Shown: positions 46,845-55,775 of the stretch, piece by piece
Layout: the number at the start of each line of letters is the position of its first letter
Numbering within the stretch: the first letter of the stretch is position 1
NCBI GenBank assembly: GCA_017390475.1
Contig: JAFPBO010000051.1
Span: 186,001 to 250,000, forward strand
Length of the DNA stretch: 64,000 nt
DNA from: Loktanella sp.
GTDB taxonomy: Bacteria; Pseudomonadota; Alphaproteobacteria; Rhodobacterales; Rhodobacteraceae
Reading direction: 5' to 3'
Translations under genes and position numbers: made by a program
The notes under the pieces: model-generated
Databases searched by the model: none
What the model was told of the DNA's origin: nothing
The model's input: the letters and a program-made list of their open reading frames with translations, nothing else

Positions 46845-47846
46845 ATGAGCCAAGCCCCCCAGATCATCGATGTCGGCCCCGTGGTCAAACCGCGCCGGTT
46901 TGTTTTCGTCCTGATGGATCAGTTCACCATGCTGTGCTTTGCCTGTGCCGTCGAAAGCCTGCGCATCGCCAACCGCACGGCAGGCAAGCAGATTTACGAT
47001 TGGGTAATCATCGGCGATGGCGGCGATATCGCCACCTGTTCCAATGGCTGCGCCTTCAAGCTGGAATCGGACCTGATCGAACTGGATCGCGATGATACGA
47101 TCATGCTTTGCGGCGGTCTTGACGTGCAAAAGGCCACTACCAAACGCATCCTGAACTGGCTGCGGCGCGAGGCACGGCGCGGTGTGCAGGTCGCGGGTCT
47201 GTGTACCGCGGGCTATGCAATGGCCAAAGCCGGGTTGCTCGACGGCAAGCGCGCGACGATCCATTGGGAGAATCAGGATAGTTTCGCCGAAGAATTCGAG
47301 GATGTGATCCTGACCAGATCGGTCTTTGTCGTTGACGGCAACCGGATCACCACCGCCGGTGGCACCGCGTCCATTGATCTGATGCTGAAACTGATCGCCG
47401 ACCATTTCAGCGAAGAACTGGCCAATGCGGTTGCCGATATTCTGATCTATTCGTCGATCCGCACAGATCAGGACACGCAACGCCTGTCGATCCCAACACG
47501 GATCGGTGTGCGGCACCCGAAACTGTCGCGCGTGATTCAGTTGATGGAAGGCAATATCGAAGAACCGATCAGCCCCGCCGTGCTGGCGCGCGATGTCGGC
47601 ATGTCGACGCGGCAGTTGGAACGGCTTTTCCGCCGCTACCTCGCCCGCTCGCCCAAACGCTATTACATGGAACTGCGCCTGCAAAAGGCGCGCAACTTGC
47701 TGATGCAGACAGATATGACAGTGATCAATGTGGCGCTGGCCTGCGGTTTTGCATCGCCATCACATTTTTCCAAATGCTACCGGTCGCATTACGACACCAC
47801 GCCCTATCGCGAACGCGGCAGCCATGCGGCGCGGCAGCCCGGCTGA
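46845..47846 (+). CDS. GlxA-family AraC-type transcriptional regulator
   Basis: A 333-residue regulator. The N-terminal DJ-1/PfpI-like domain (residues about 18-190) keeps the nucleophile-elbow cysteine in VAGLCTAGYAMA. The C-terminal AraC domain has two helix-turn-helices (VLARDVGMSTRQLERLFRRY and INVALACGFASPSHFSKCYR). Such regulators control quaternary amine or amino-acid use in Rhodobacterales. It lies upstream of the liv transporter on the same strand and may control it. Confidence 0.9.
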   Translation: MSQAPQIIDVGPVVKPRRFVFVLMDQFTMLCFACAVESLRIANRTAGKQIYDWVIIGDGGDIATCSNGCAFKLESDLIELDRDDTIMLCGGLDVQKATTKRILNWLRREARRGVQVAGLCTAGYAMAKAGLLDGKRATIHWENQDSFAEEFEDVILTRSVFVVDGNRITTAGGTASIDLMLKLIADHFSEELANAVADILIYSSIRTDQDTQRLSIPTRIGVRHPKLSRVIQLMEGNIEEPISPAVLARDVGMSTRQLERLFRRYLARSPKRYYMELRLQKARNLLMQTDMTVINVALACGFASPSHFSKCYRSHYDTTPYRERGSHAARQPG

Positions 47847-47868
47847 CGCAAGGGCAGCGGCCAATTCA

Positions 47869-47911
47869 CTGAAACCAAACCATTCTAAAGGCCAAATCAC
47901 TTTTGGTTCAG
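47869..47911. promoter_or_regulatory. Inverted repeat in the livK upstream region
   Basis: CTGAAACCAAA (47869-47879) and TTTTGGTTCAG (47901-47911) form an imperfect palindrome with a 21-base centre, about 70 bases before livK. It is a candidate operator for the upstream GlxA-type regulator. Confidence 0.35.
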
Positions 47912-47981
47912 CCTTTCCTTTTGGAAACAGCCTGCTAATCTGCGGCACAGGATAAAAAAGTCCGAACAAGGGAGACGACAA

Positions 47982-49166
47982 ATGAAAAAACTGATGATGG
48001 CGACAACCGCCATGACATTGATCGCTGGTGGCGCATTCGCAGAAGACGTCAAGATCGGTGTGGTTCTGGGTTTCACCGGCCCGCTGGAATCGATCACGCC
48101 CGCCATGGCTGCCGGTGCTGAACTGGCAATGGCAGAAGTCACCGAATCCGGCCTGCTGCTGGACGGTGCGACAGTATCATCCGTGCGCGCGGACAGCACA
48201 TGTATCGATGCTGGCGCGGCCACTGCTGCGGCAGAACGTGTTGTGACATCGGATGGCGTCAATGCCATCATGGGTGCCGATTGTTCCGGTGTGACCGGCG
48301 CGATCCTGCAGAACGTCGCCCGCCCCAATGGCATCGTGATGATTTCGCCATCCGCGACATCGCCCGGCTTTACCACAGTCGAAGATGACGGTCTGTTCTT
48401 CCGCACAGCCCCGTCTGACGCGCGTCAGGGTGTGATCATCACCAACATCCTGCAAGACCGCGGTTACAGCTCTGTCGCTGTCACCTATACCAACAATGAT
48501 TATGGCAAAGGTCTGGCCGACGCATTCCAGGCTGAGTTCGAGGCCGCTGGCGGCACCGTGACCATCTCTGCCGCGCATGAAGACGGCAAGGCAGATTATT
48601 CTGCTGAAGTCGGCGCATTGGCCGCTGCCGGTGGTGAAGTGCTGGTTGTTGCCGGTTACGTCGATCAGGGTGGGTCCGGTGTGATCCGGGCTGCGCTTGA
48701 CACAGGCGCATTCGACACATTCTATCTGCCCGACGGTATGGTCGGCGCAGCCCTGAATGATCGTTTCGGGTCTGAACTGGACGGTACATTCGGCGCCTAC
48801 CCCGGCACCGACAGCCCGGGTGCGACCCTGTTCGTCGACATGGCAGAGGCTGCTGGCTTTGATGGCACCGGTGCATTCGCACCTGAATCCTATGACGCTG
48901 CCGCGCTGATCATGCTCGCGATGGCCAAAGCCGGTTCCGCCGATTCCGCTGATTTCAAAGACCACGTCATGGACGTTGCCAATGAACCCGGCGAACTGAT
49001 CTACCCGGGCGAACTGGCCAAAGCGCTGGAACTGATCGCCGCTGGTGAAGACATCAACTACGAAGGTGCCTCTGCCGTTGAACTGATCGGGCCCGGTGAA
49101 TCTGCTGGTAACTATCAGGAAATCGAATTCGTCGATGGCGTCTATTCCACCATCGGTTATCGTTAA
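47982..49166 (+). CDS. livK: Branched-chain amino-acid ABC transporter, substrate-binding protein
   Basis: A 394-residue periplasmic binding protein of the Leu/Ile/Val family. The signal peptide (MKKLMMATTAMTLIAGGAFA) precedes EDVKIGVVLGFTGPLE, the family start. Conserved pocket blocks are MGADCSGVTGA, MISPSATSPGF, FFRTAPSDARQG and YTNNDYGKGLADAF. AAGGGAG precedes the ATG. A hairpin terminator separates it from the ATPase gene, so it is expected in molar excess. The ligand may be another amino acid or amide. Confidence 0.92.
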   Translation: MKKLMMATTAMTLIAGGAFAEDVKIGVVLGFTGPLESITPAMAAGAELAMAEVTESGLLLDGATVSSVRADSTCIDAGAATAAAERVVTSDGVNAIMGADCSGVTGAILQNVARPNGIVMISPSATSPGFTTVEDDGLFFRTAPSDARQGVIITNILQDRGYSSVAVTYTNNDYGKGLADAFQAEFEAAGGTVTISAAHEDGKADYSAEVGALAAAGGEVLVVAGYVDQGGSGVIRAALDTGAFDTFYLPDGMVGAALNDRFGSELDGTFGAYPGTDSPGATLFVDMAEAAGFDGTGAFAPESYDAAALIMLAMAKAGSADSADFKDHVMDVANEPGELIYPGELAKALELIAAGEDINYEGASAVELIGPGESAGNYQEIEFVDGVYSTIGYR

Positions 49167-49187
49167 TCTGATCTGACAGGATCATAG

Positions 49188-49219
49188 GCGGCGCGGGGCA
49201 ACCCCCCGCGCCGCTTTTT
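49188..49219 (+). terminator. Terminator/attenuator between livK and livG
   Basis: A perfect 11-pair stem (GCGGCGCGGGG with CCCCGCGCCGC), a five-base loop and five T residues. Partial read-through would give more binding protein than transporter. Confidence 0.85.
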
Positions 49220-49261
49220 CAAAGCAAGACGGGCGATAACGTCCGCGCGCGGGGAGCAAAA

Positions 49262-50044
49262 ATGATTGTCGTTGAAAATCTGGTGAAAACCTTTGGTGGT
49301 TTTCACGCTGTCGATGGTGCATCCTTGCGCATCGAACAAGGGTCCATTACCGGACTCATTGGTCCAAATGGGGCCGGAAAAACCACGCTTTTCAATGTGA
49401 TCGCGGGCGTTCTGAAACCAACCTCCGGTCGCGTCACGATGATGGGCGAAGACATCACAGGTTTGGAACCGCATCAGTTATTTCACAAAGGGTTACTGCG
49501 CACCTTTCAGATCGCGCATGAATTTTCATCTATGTCTGTCCGCGAAAACCTGATGATGGTCCCCGCCGCGCAATCGGGTGAAACTTTGTGGAACGCGTGG
49601 TTCGGACGCAAGCGGATCGCCGATGAAGAACGCGCCCTGCGCGCCAAAGCCGATGAAGTCATCGAATTTCTGACCATTGATCACCTGAAGGACGAACGCG
49701 CGGGCAATCTGTCCGGCGGGCAGAAAAAACTGCTCGAACTGGGGCGCACGATGATGGTCGATGCGAAAATCGTCTTTCTGGACGAGGTCGGCGCAGGCGT
49801 GAACCGCACCCTGCTGAACACCATCGGCGATGCCATCATCCGTCTGAACAAGGAACGTAATTACACCTTTGTCGTGATCGAACATGACATGGATTTCATC
49901 GAACGGCTTTGCGATCCGGTGATCTGCATGGCCGAAGGCCGCGTGCTGGCCGAAGGCACGCTGGCAGAGATCAAGGCCAATGAACAAGTGATCGAGGCCT
50001 ATCTGGGCACCGGTCTGAAGAACAAGGATATGGTGGCCACATGA
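49262..50044 (+). CDS. livG: Branched-chain amino-acid ABC transporter ATPase LivG
   Basis: A 260-residue ABC ATPase. Walker A is IGPNGAGKTTLFN, the LivG-type D-loop region has EPHQLFHKGLLRTFQIAHEF, and the signature is NLSGGQKKLLELGR. Walker B reads KIVFLDEVGAGVN, with Val where most relatives have Pro after Asp-Glu. The switch histidine is in VVIEHDMDF. GGGGAG precedes the ATG, and the stop overlaps livF. Confidence 0.93.
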   Translation: MIVVENLVKTFGGFHAVDGASLRIEQGSITGLIGPNGAGKTTLFNVIAGVLKPTSGRVTMMGEDITGLEPHQLFHKGLLRTFQIAHEFSSMSVRENLMMVPAAQSGETLWNAWFGRKRIADEERALRAKADEVIEFLTIDHLKDERAGNLSGGQKKLLELGRTMMVDAKIVFLDEVGAGVNRTLLNTIGDAIIRLNKERNYTFVVIEHDMDFIERLCDPVICMAEGRVLAEGTLAEIKANEQVIEAYLGTGLKNKDMVAT

Positions 50045-50865
50045 CCAATGCCTATCAGGACAGTCGCGGCAACAAGGACCGGTCCATCACCAACCCTGCC
50101 GGTCAGGGCAGCGAGATGCCACGTAACAAAAGTGGCAAGGTCACAGCCGCCCCAAGCACGGCCTTTCTGATCGGCGAGGCGATGACCGGCGGCTATGGCA
50201 AGGGCCCCGACATCCTGCACGACTGCACCATTGCCGTGGACCCCGGCGAAATCGCCGTGATCGTCGGCCCCAATGGCGCGGGCAAATCCACCGCGATGAA
50301 GGCCGTGTTCGGCATGCTGAATGTGCATTCGGGCCGCGTCTTGCTGGATGGCGAGGATATCACCGCGCTGACGCCCCAGGACCGGGTGGTCAAAGGCATG
50401 GGGTTCGTGCCGCAAACATCCAACATCTTCACGTCGATGACAGTCGAAGAGAACCTCGAAATGGGTGCCTTCATCCGCCGCGACGATTTCCGCGATACGA
50501 TGGCGCAGATCTATGACCTGTTCCCGATCCTCAAGGAAAAGCGCTATCAGGCCGCAGGCGAATTGTCCGGCGGGCAGCGCCAGCAGGTCGCAGTTGGTCG
50601 CGCGCTGATGACCAAGCCCAAGGTGCTGATGCTGGACGAACCGACCGCCGGGGTCAGCCCGATCGTCATGGATGAACTTTTTGACCGGATCATCGAGGTC
50701 GCGCGCACCGGCATCCCCATTCTGATGGTCGAACAGAACGCGCGGCAAGCGCTTGAAATCGCAGATAAAGCCTATGTGCTGGTACAGGGCCGCAACGCCC
50801 ATACCGGCACCGGCAAAGAATTGCTGGCAAACCCCGAAGTGCGCCGCAGCTTTCTTGGGGGATAA
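50041..50865 (+). CDS. livF: Branched-chain amino-acid ABC transporter ATPase LivF
   Basis: A 274-residue ABC ATPase with Walker A VGPNGAGKSTAMK, the LivF Q-loop GMGFVPQTSNIF, signature ELSGGQRQQVAVGR and Walker B VLMLDEPTAGVSP. It carries an extra polar N-terminal stretch of about 40 residues (to about APSTAFL) before the ABC core. Start overlaps livG (ATGA); livH follows after five bases. Confidence 0.93.
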   Translation: MTNAYQDSRGNKDRSITNPAGQGSEMPRNKSGKVTAAPSTAFLIGEAMTGGYGKGPDILHDCTIAVDPGEIAVIVGPNGAGKSTAMKAVFGMLNVHSGRVLLDGEDITALTPQDRVVKGMGFVPQTSNIFTSMTVEENLEMGAFIRRDDFRDTMAQIYDLFPILKEKRYQAAGELSGGQRQQVAVGRALMTKPKVLMLDEPTAGVSPIVMDELFDRIIEVARTGIPILMVEQNARQALEIADKAYVLVQGRNAHTGTGKELLANPEVRRSFLGG

Positions 50866-50870
50866 GAGAT

Positions 50871-51881
50871 ATGGATTTTCTCAACGCAATCGTCGTGCTG
50901 GCCAATTTCGTGATTGTGCCGGGGCTGGCCTACGGCGCGCAGCTTGCCCTTGGGGCGCTGGGGGTCACGCTGATCTATGGCATCCTGCGGTTCTCGAATT
51001 TTGCCCATGGCGATACCATGGCTTTTGGTACCGCGATCACCATTCTGGGCACCAATGCGCTATTGGCGCTTGGCATCACCTTTGGCCCCTTGCCTACCGC
51101 ACTGCTGGCGCTGCCAATCGGGATCGCGGGAACCTGTCTGTTGCTGCTGGGCACCGATTGGCTGGTCTATAAATTCTACCGTGTGAAAAAGGCTGCACCG
51201 GTCATTCTGGTGATTGTGTCCATGGGGGTGATGTTCGTGATGAACGGCATCGTGCGTTTCATCATCGGCGTCGGTGATGTCAATTTCGCCGATGGCGAAC
51301 GTTTCGTCGTGACCGCACGTGGGTTCCGTGATGCCACCGGACTGGCCGAAGGGCTGGCGATCCGCACGACGCAGGTCATTACTGTCGTCGTCGCGCTGAT
51401 CGCGATGGCGCTGCTGTTCTGGTTCCTGAACAAGACCCGCACCGGCAAATCCATGCGGGCTTTCTCTGATAACGAGGATCTGGCGCTGCTGTCGGGGATC
51501 AACCCTGACTGGGTGGTCAAGGTGACATGGATGATCGTGGCCGCACTGGCCACCACGGCGGGGGTACTTTACGGGCTGGATAAATCCTTCAAAGCCTTCA
51601 CCTATTTCCAGCTCTTGCTGCCGATCTTTGCGGCCGCCATCGTGGGTGGCTTGGGCAACCCTCTGGGCGCTATCGCCGGTGGGTTCGTGATCGCTTTCAG
51701 CGAAGTCACCGTGACCTATGCCTGGCGCCGTGTCGTGGCCTATCTGGTGCCAGAGGACATGGCACCAGATGGTCTGCTGCAACTTATGTCGACTGATTAT
51801 AAATTTGCCGTCAGCTTTGCGATCCTGATCGTGGTATTGCTGTTCAAGCCGACCGGCCTGTTCAAAGGGCAATCCGTATGA
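50871..51881 (+). CDS. livH: Branched-chain amino-acid ABC transporter permease LivH
   Basis: A 336-residue inner-membrane permease with about eight hydrophobic segments. The LivH signature is GALGVTLIYGILRFSNFAHG near the N-terminus, and the ATPase-contact region includes GKSMRAFSDNEDLALLSGI. The C-terminal AAIVGGLGNPLGAIAGGF block is typical. The stop overlaps the livM start. Confidence 0.93.
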   Translation: MDFLNAIVVLANFVIVPGLAYGAQLALGALGVTLIYGILRFSNFAHGDTMAFGTAITILGTNALLALGITFGPLPTALLALPIGIAGTCLLLLGTDWLVYKFYRVKKAAPVILVIVSMGVMFVMNGIVRFIIGVGDVNFADGERFVVTARGFRDATGLAEGLAIRTTQVITVVVALIAMALLFWFLNKTRTGKSMRAFSDNEDLALLSGINPDWVVKVTWMIVAALATTAGVLYGLDKSFKAFTYFQLLLPIFAAAIVGGLGNPLGAIAGGFVIAFSEVTVTYAWRRVVAYLVPEDMAPDGLLQLMSTDYKFAVSFAILIVVLLFKPTGLFKGQSV

Positions 51882-53182
51882 ACCCCGCTATCCGCACACC
51901 GCTGCTGTTTGGTTTTGTCGCTGTTCTGATGATCGGGACCGGCATTGTGCAAGGCTGGAATTCGGCCTTGCTGATCCTCAACATGGGGCTGATTTCGGCG
52001 ATCATGGCGCTGGGGGTTAATCTGCAATGGGGCTTTGCCGGGCTGTTCAACATCGGGGTCATGGGCTTTGTCGCACTGGGCGGTCTGGCCGCCGTGCTGG
52101 TCGCCAGCCCGCCGACACCGGGGGCATGGCAGGCGGGTGGCTGGAATATCCTGATCGGGCTGGTGCTGGGCGCTGCCACTGTCGTGGGCGCAGTGCTGGC
52201 ACAAAGCCGGATGCAAAAGGGCCGCTTGCGTACAATAACGACATTGGCGATCCTGATCGTGGGTTTCGTGGTCTATCGCGCGGTCTTTGATCCTGGCGTG
52301 AACGCGGTCGAGGCGATCAACCCATCGGTCAGCGGCCATCTGGGCGGTCTGAACCTGCCGATCCTGCTGTCATGGCCGGTGGGCGGTTTGCTGGCTGCGG
52401 GGGCCGCATGGATCATCGGCAAAACCGCGTTGGGTCTGCGGTCCGATTATCTGGCGATTGCGACATTGGGCATCGCGGAAATCATCATTGCCGTCCTGAA
52501 AAACGAAGACTGGCTGTCGCGCGGCGTCAAAAACGTCATCGGCCTGCCCCGCCCTGTCCCGTTCGAGATCGAATTGCAGCAAGACCCCGCCTTTGTCGAA
52601 CGCGCGCTCAGCTTTGGCATGAACCCGGTCACTGCATCGGGGATCTATACCAAACTGGCCTATGCCGGCCTCTTCGTCATCGTGTTGCTGATCCTGCTGT
52701 GGATGGCCGAAAAGGCGCTGAATTCACCATGGGGCCGGATGATGCGCGCGATCCGCGACAATGAAACCGCCGCCCGCGCAATGGGCAAGGATGTCACCGC
52801 ACGGCATTTGCAGATCTTCATCCTCGGCTCGGCGATCTGTGGTATTGCAGGCGCGATGATGACCACGCTCGACGGGCAATTGACGCCCGGCAGCTATCAG
52901 CCTTTGCGCTTTACCTTTCTGGTCTGGGTGATGGTGATTGTTGGCGGTTCCGGCAATAACTGGGGTGCTGTGCTCGGCGGGCTGCTGATCTGGTGGCTTT
53001 GGGTGCAGGTGGAACCGATGGGGCTGGCGCTGATGCAACTGCTGTCCAGCGGCCTGACCGATGGCAGCGCCTTGCAGACACGGATGGTCGATGCGGCGGC
53101 GCATATGCGGCTGCTGACGATGGGCGTGCTGATGCTGATCGTGCTGCGGTTCAGCCCGCGAGGGTTGATTCCCGAACGGTGA
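51878..53182 (+). CDS. livM: Branched-chain amino-acid ABC transporter permease LivM
   Basis: A 434-residue partner permease. LivM blocks are MALGVNLQWGFAGLFNIGVM, LRSDYLAIATLGIAEII, the coupling region MMRAIRDNETAARAMG and the C-terminal VVGGSGNNWG-like IVGGSGNNWGAVLGG. It is longer than E. coli LivM because of extra membrane segments around residues 85-130. It ends the transporter operon; an acylase gene follows after 54 bases. Confidence 0.93.
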   Translation: MNPAIRTPLLFGFVAVLMIGTGIVQGWNSALLILNMGLISAIMALGVNLQWGFAGLFNIGVMGFVALGGLAAVLVASPPTPGAWQAGGWNILIGLVLGAATVVGAVLAQSRMQKGRLRTITTLAILIVGFVVYRAVFDPGVNAVEAINPSVSGHLGGLNLPILLSWPVGGLLAAGAAWIIGKTALGLRSDYLAIATLGIAEIIIAVLKNEDWLSRGVKNVIGLPRPVPFEIELQQDPAFVERALSFGMNPVTASGIYTKLAYAGLFVIVLLILLWMAEKALNSPWGRMMRAIRDNETAARAMGKDVTARHLQIFILGSAICGIAGAMMTTLDGQLTPGSYQPLRFTFLVWVMVIVGGSGNNWGAVLGGLLIWWLWVQVEPMGLALMQLLSSGLTDGSALQTRMVDAAAHMRLLTMGVLMLIVLRFSPRGLIPER

Positions 53183-53236
53183 CTTGTTCTTCACCTGTGC
53201 CCTGCTAGAAAGGGCGCAGGTGGCAATGAGGGCAGC

Positions 53237-55699
53237 ATGATCTTGATTTTCCGGTGGCTGGTCAGGCTGACCACGGCCCTTATTGTGCTGGTCGTGGCAG
53301 TCGTGGCGCTGGCCTATTATTTCGCCACACGCTCTCTGCCCGATTACAACGGCACCGCCGATGTGCGCGGCATTTCCGCCCCGGTGGAAATCGTGCGCGA
53401 CAATGCCAATGTGCCGCATATCTTTGGCGCGACCGACCCCGATGTGTTCTTTGGTCTTGGCTATGCCCATGCGCAGGACAGGCTGTGGCAGATGACCATG
53501 CTGCGCCGCACCGTACAGGGGCGGCTGTCAGAATTGTTTGGCGACCGCACCCTGGGCATTGATGAAGTCATGCGGCGCTATGATCTTTATACCGCCGCCA
53601 CAGCCTCGGTCGGCGCGCAGGACGCACAGACCGCCCAGGCGTTAGAAGCCTATGCCGCAGGCGTCAACGCCTGGCTGGACGAGGTGAATGACGGTGCCCG
53701 TGGCCGAGGTGCCCCCGAAATGTGGCTGTTCAATCACCCGATTGCACCTTGGCAACCGGCAGATTCGATCGCGATTCTGAAACTGATGGCGCTGCAACTG
53801 ACATCTTCGCTGGAAAATGAGGTTCTGCGCGCCCGCGTGTCTCTGGTGGTCAGCCCTGACAGGCTGCGCGATATCCTGCCCGATGATCCCACCAGTGGTG
53901 TGGCGGCTTTGCCTTCCTATGCCGCATTGGTGCCGGATGTGCCACCGGGCCAGCCCAACAGCCGCATGGCCTATGACCCGTTGATGCCGGTGCCGCCGCG
54001 CGCGCTGGCCGGGGCGTCGAATGCCTGGGCAGCCGATGCGCGGCGCTCTGCCACGGGATCAACCCTGATGGCCAATGACCCGCATCTGGGGCTGACCGCG
54101 CCCTCGATCTGGTTTCTGGCAAGGCTGGAATTACAGGACGGTGGCGTGATCGGCGGCACCATCCCCGGCGTGCCGGTGATCCTGTCGGGGCGCAGCGCCA
54201 ATCTGGGCTGGGGGCTGACCACGGCCAATGTCGATGATCAGGATATCTTTCTGGAACAGGTCAACCCTGCCAACCCTGATGAATATCGCGGGCTGGACGG
54301 CTGGCAACGCTTTCGCGCCCGCGATTCCATCATCAATGTCAAAGACCAGCCCGCCGTCACCATCCGCCTGCGCTGGACCGAAAACGGGCCGGTGATGCCG
54401 CCGGATCAGTTCGACCTGCGCAGCATCACCCCGCCCGGCCATGTCACCGCGATTGGCTGGACGGCCTTGTCGCAGCAAGACACGTCGATGACCGCCGCGA
54501 TGGCATTGATGCGCGCGCGTTCTGTCGGTCAGGCGATGGCGGCGGGTGAATTGCATATCGCACCGGCGCAAAACATCACCCTGGCCGACCGTAACCGGGT
54601 GGCGATGCAGACCATCGGCGCGATGCCGATCCGTGATCCCGGCCATCAAAGCCAGGGCCGCTATCCCAGTTTCGGTTACCTGCCGGAAAACCGCTGGCAG
54701 GGCATGTTTCCCTATGACAACAATCCCCGTTTCGTGAACCCCGAGGGTGGGATCGTCGGCAATACCAACAACAAGATGATCGACAGGCCCTTCCCGGATC
54801 ACGTCTCTTTCGATTGGGGCGACACGCAACGGGTGATCCGCTGGCGCAACCTGATGCAAGCGCGCGAGGTGCATACCCGCGACAGTTTCATCGAGGCACA
54901 GCTGGATACCGTCAGCGTCACCGCGCGCACCTTGCTGACCTTCATGGGCGCTGATCTGTGGTTCACCGGCGATGCCGCCCCCGATGGCACGCCGGAACGC
55001 CGCCGCCAGATCGCGTTGGAATTGCTGGCCGCCTGGAATGGCGAGATGAACGAACATCTGCCCGAACCGCTGATCTATGCCGCCTGGGCGCGGGCGTTTC
55101 AGGCACGGGTGATCCGTGACGAGCTGGGGCCATTGGCGGCAGAATTCACCCATCTGGACCCGGTGTTTCTGGAACGGGTCTGGCGCGATATCGACGGGGC
55201 CGCGGTCTGGTGCGATGTGATCCAGTCGTCAGAGGTGGAAACCTGCGCCGATATCGCCAGTCAGGCACTGGATGACGCGCTGATCTGGATCACCGAAAAC
55301 CATGGCCCCGCGATCGAGGCTGTGCGCTGGGGCGACGCGCATGAAGCGACCCATGATCATCCGGTGCTGGGCTCCACGCCGATTCTGGGCTGGATCGTCA
55401 ATATCCGCCAATCCACCAGCGGTGGGGATAACACGCTGATGCGCGGACGCACCCGTGGCACCGGGCCTGCCCCGTTCCAGAACGTCCATGCGGCGGGCTA
55501 TCGCGGGGTTTATGATTTCGCCGATCCTGATTCATCGGTGTTCATCTCGTCCACCGGGCAATCAGGGCATCCCCTGTCGCGCTATTACGACAATCTGGGC
55601 GATCTGTGGCGGCGCGGCGAATATATCCCGATGTCACTGGACCCGGATCTGGCGCGCGCGGCAGCCGTGGGGGTGACCGTTCTGGAGCCGGCGGAATAA
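53237..55699 (+). CDS. Penicillin/AHL acylase family protein (Ntn hydrolase)
   Basis: An 820-residue N-terminal-nucleophile amidohydrolase made as a precursor. A hydrophobic N-terminal helix (residues 10-30) exports or anchors it. The alpha-chain block VPHIFGATDPDVFFGLGYAHAQDRLWQM and the new N-terminal serine in AGASNAWAAD (about residue 258) are diagnostic; later come NDPHLGL, WGLTTANVDDQD, GNTNNK and the C-terminal LGSTPILGW-like region. Substrates may be beta-lactams, acyl-homoserine lactones or other amides. It follows livM closely. Confidence 0.92.
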   Translation: MILIFRWLVRLTTALIVLVVAVVALAYYFATRSLPDYNGTADVRGISAPVEIVRDNANVPHIFGATDPDVFFGLGYAHAQDRLWQMTMLRRTVQGRLSELFGDRTLGIDEVMRRYDLYTAATASVGAQDAQTAQALEAYAAGVNAWLDEVNDGARGRGAPEMWLFNHPIAPWQPADSIAILKLMALQLTSSLENEVLRARVSLVVSPDRLRDILPDDPTSGVAALPSYAALVPDVPPGQPNSRMAYDPLMPVPPRALAGASNAWAADARRSATGSTLMANDPHLGLTAPSIWFLARLELQDGGVIGGTIPGVPVILSGRSANLGWGLTTANVDDQDIFLEQVNPANPDEYRGLDGWQRFRARDSIINVKDQPAVTIRLRWTENGPVMPPDQFDLRSITPPGHVTAIGWTALSQQDTSMTAAMALMRARSVGQAMAAGELHIAPAQNITLADRNRVAMQTIGAMPIRDPGHQSQGRYPSFGYLPENRWQGMFPYDNNPRFVNPEGGIVGNTNNKMIDRPFPDHVSFDWGDTQRVIRWRNLMQAREVHTRDSFIEAQLDTVSVTARTLLTFMGADLWFTGDAAPDGTPERRRQIALELLAAWNGEMNEHLPEPLIYAAWARAFQARVIRDELGPLAAEFTHLDPVFLERVWRDIDGAAVWCDVIQSSEVETCADIASQALDDALIWITENHGPAIEAVRWGDAHEATHDHPVLGSTPILGWIVNIRQSTSGGDNTLMRGRTRGTGPAPFQNVHAAGYRGVYDFADPDSSVFISSTGQSGHPLSRYYDNLGDLWRRGEYIPMSLDPDLARAAAVGVTVLEPAE

Positions 55700-55704
55700 A
55701 AACT

Positions 55705-55731
55705 TTTATGTCTCCGGCGGGGATATGTAGG
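55705..55731 (+). repeat. Rhodobacterales 3' intergenic motif, copy C
   Basis: Right after the acylase stop, CTTTTATGTCTCCGGCGGGG is followed by ATATGTAGG. It shares the CTTTTATG lead with copy A and the CTCCGGCGGGGATAT core with copy B. Confidence 0.55.
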
Positions 55732-55758
55732 TGAATTCGCGCATTGCGCGATTTCACC
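55730..55758. repeat. Inverted repeat between convergent genes
   Basis: GGTGAA-T-TCGCGC, loop ATT, GCGCGA-T-TTCACC: 12 pairs with one T-T mismatch. No T run follows, so it may act as an mRNA 3'-end stabiliser or weak bidirectional stop. Confidence 0.55.
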
Positions 55759-55775
55759 AGCTCGGACGATGAGGA

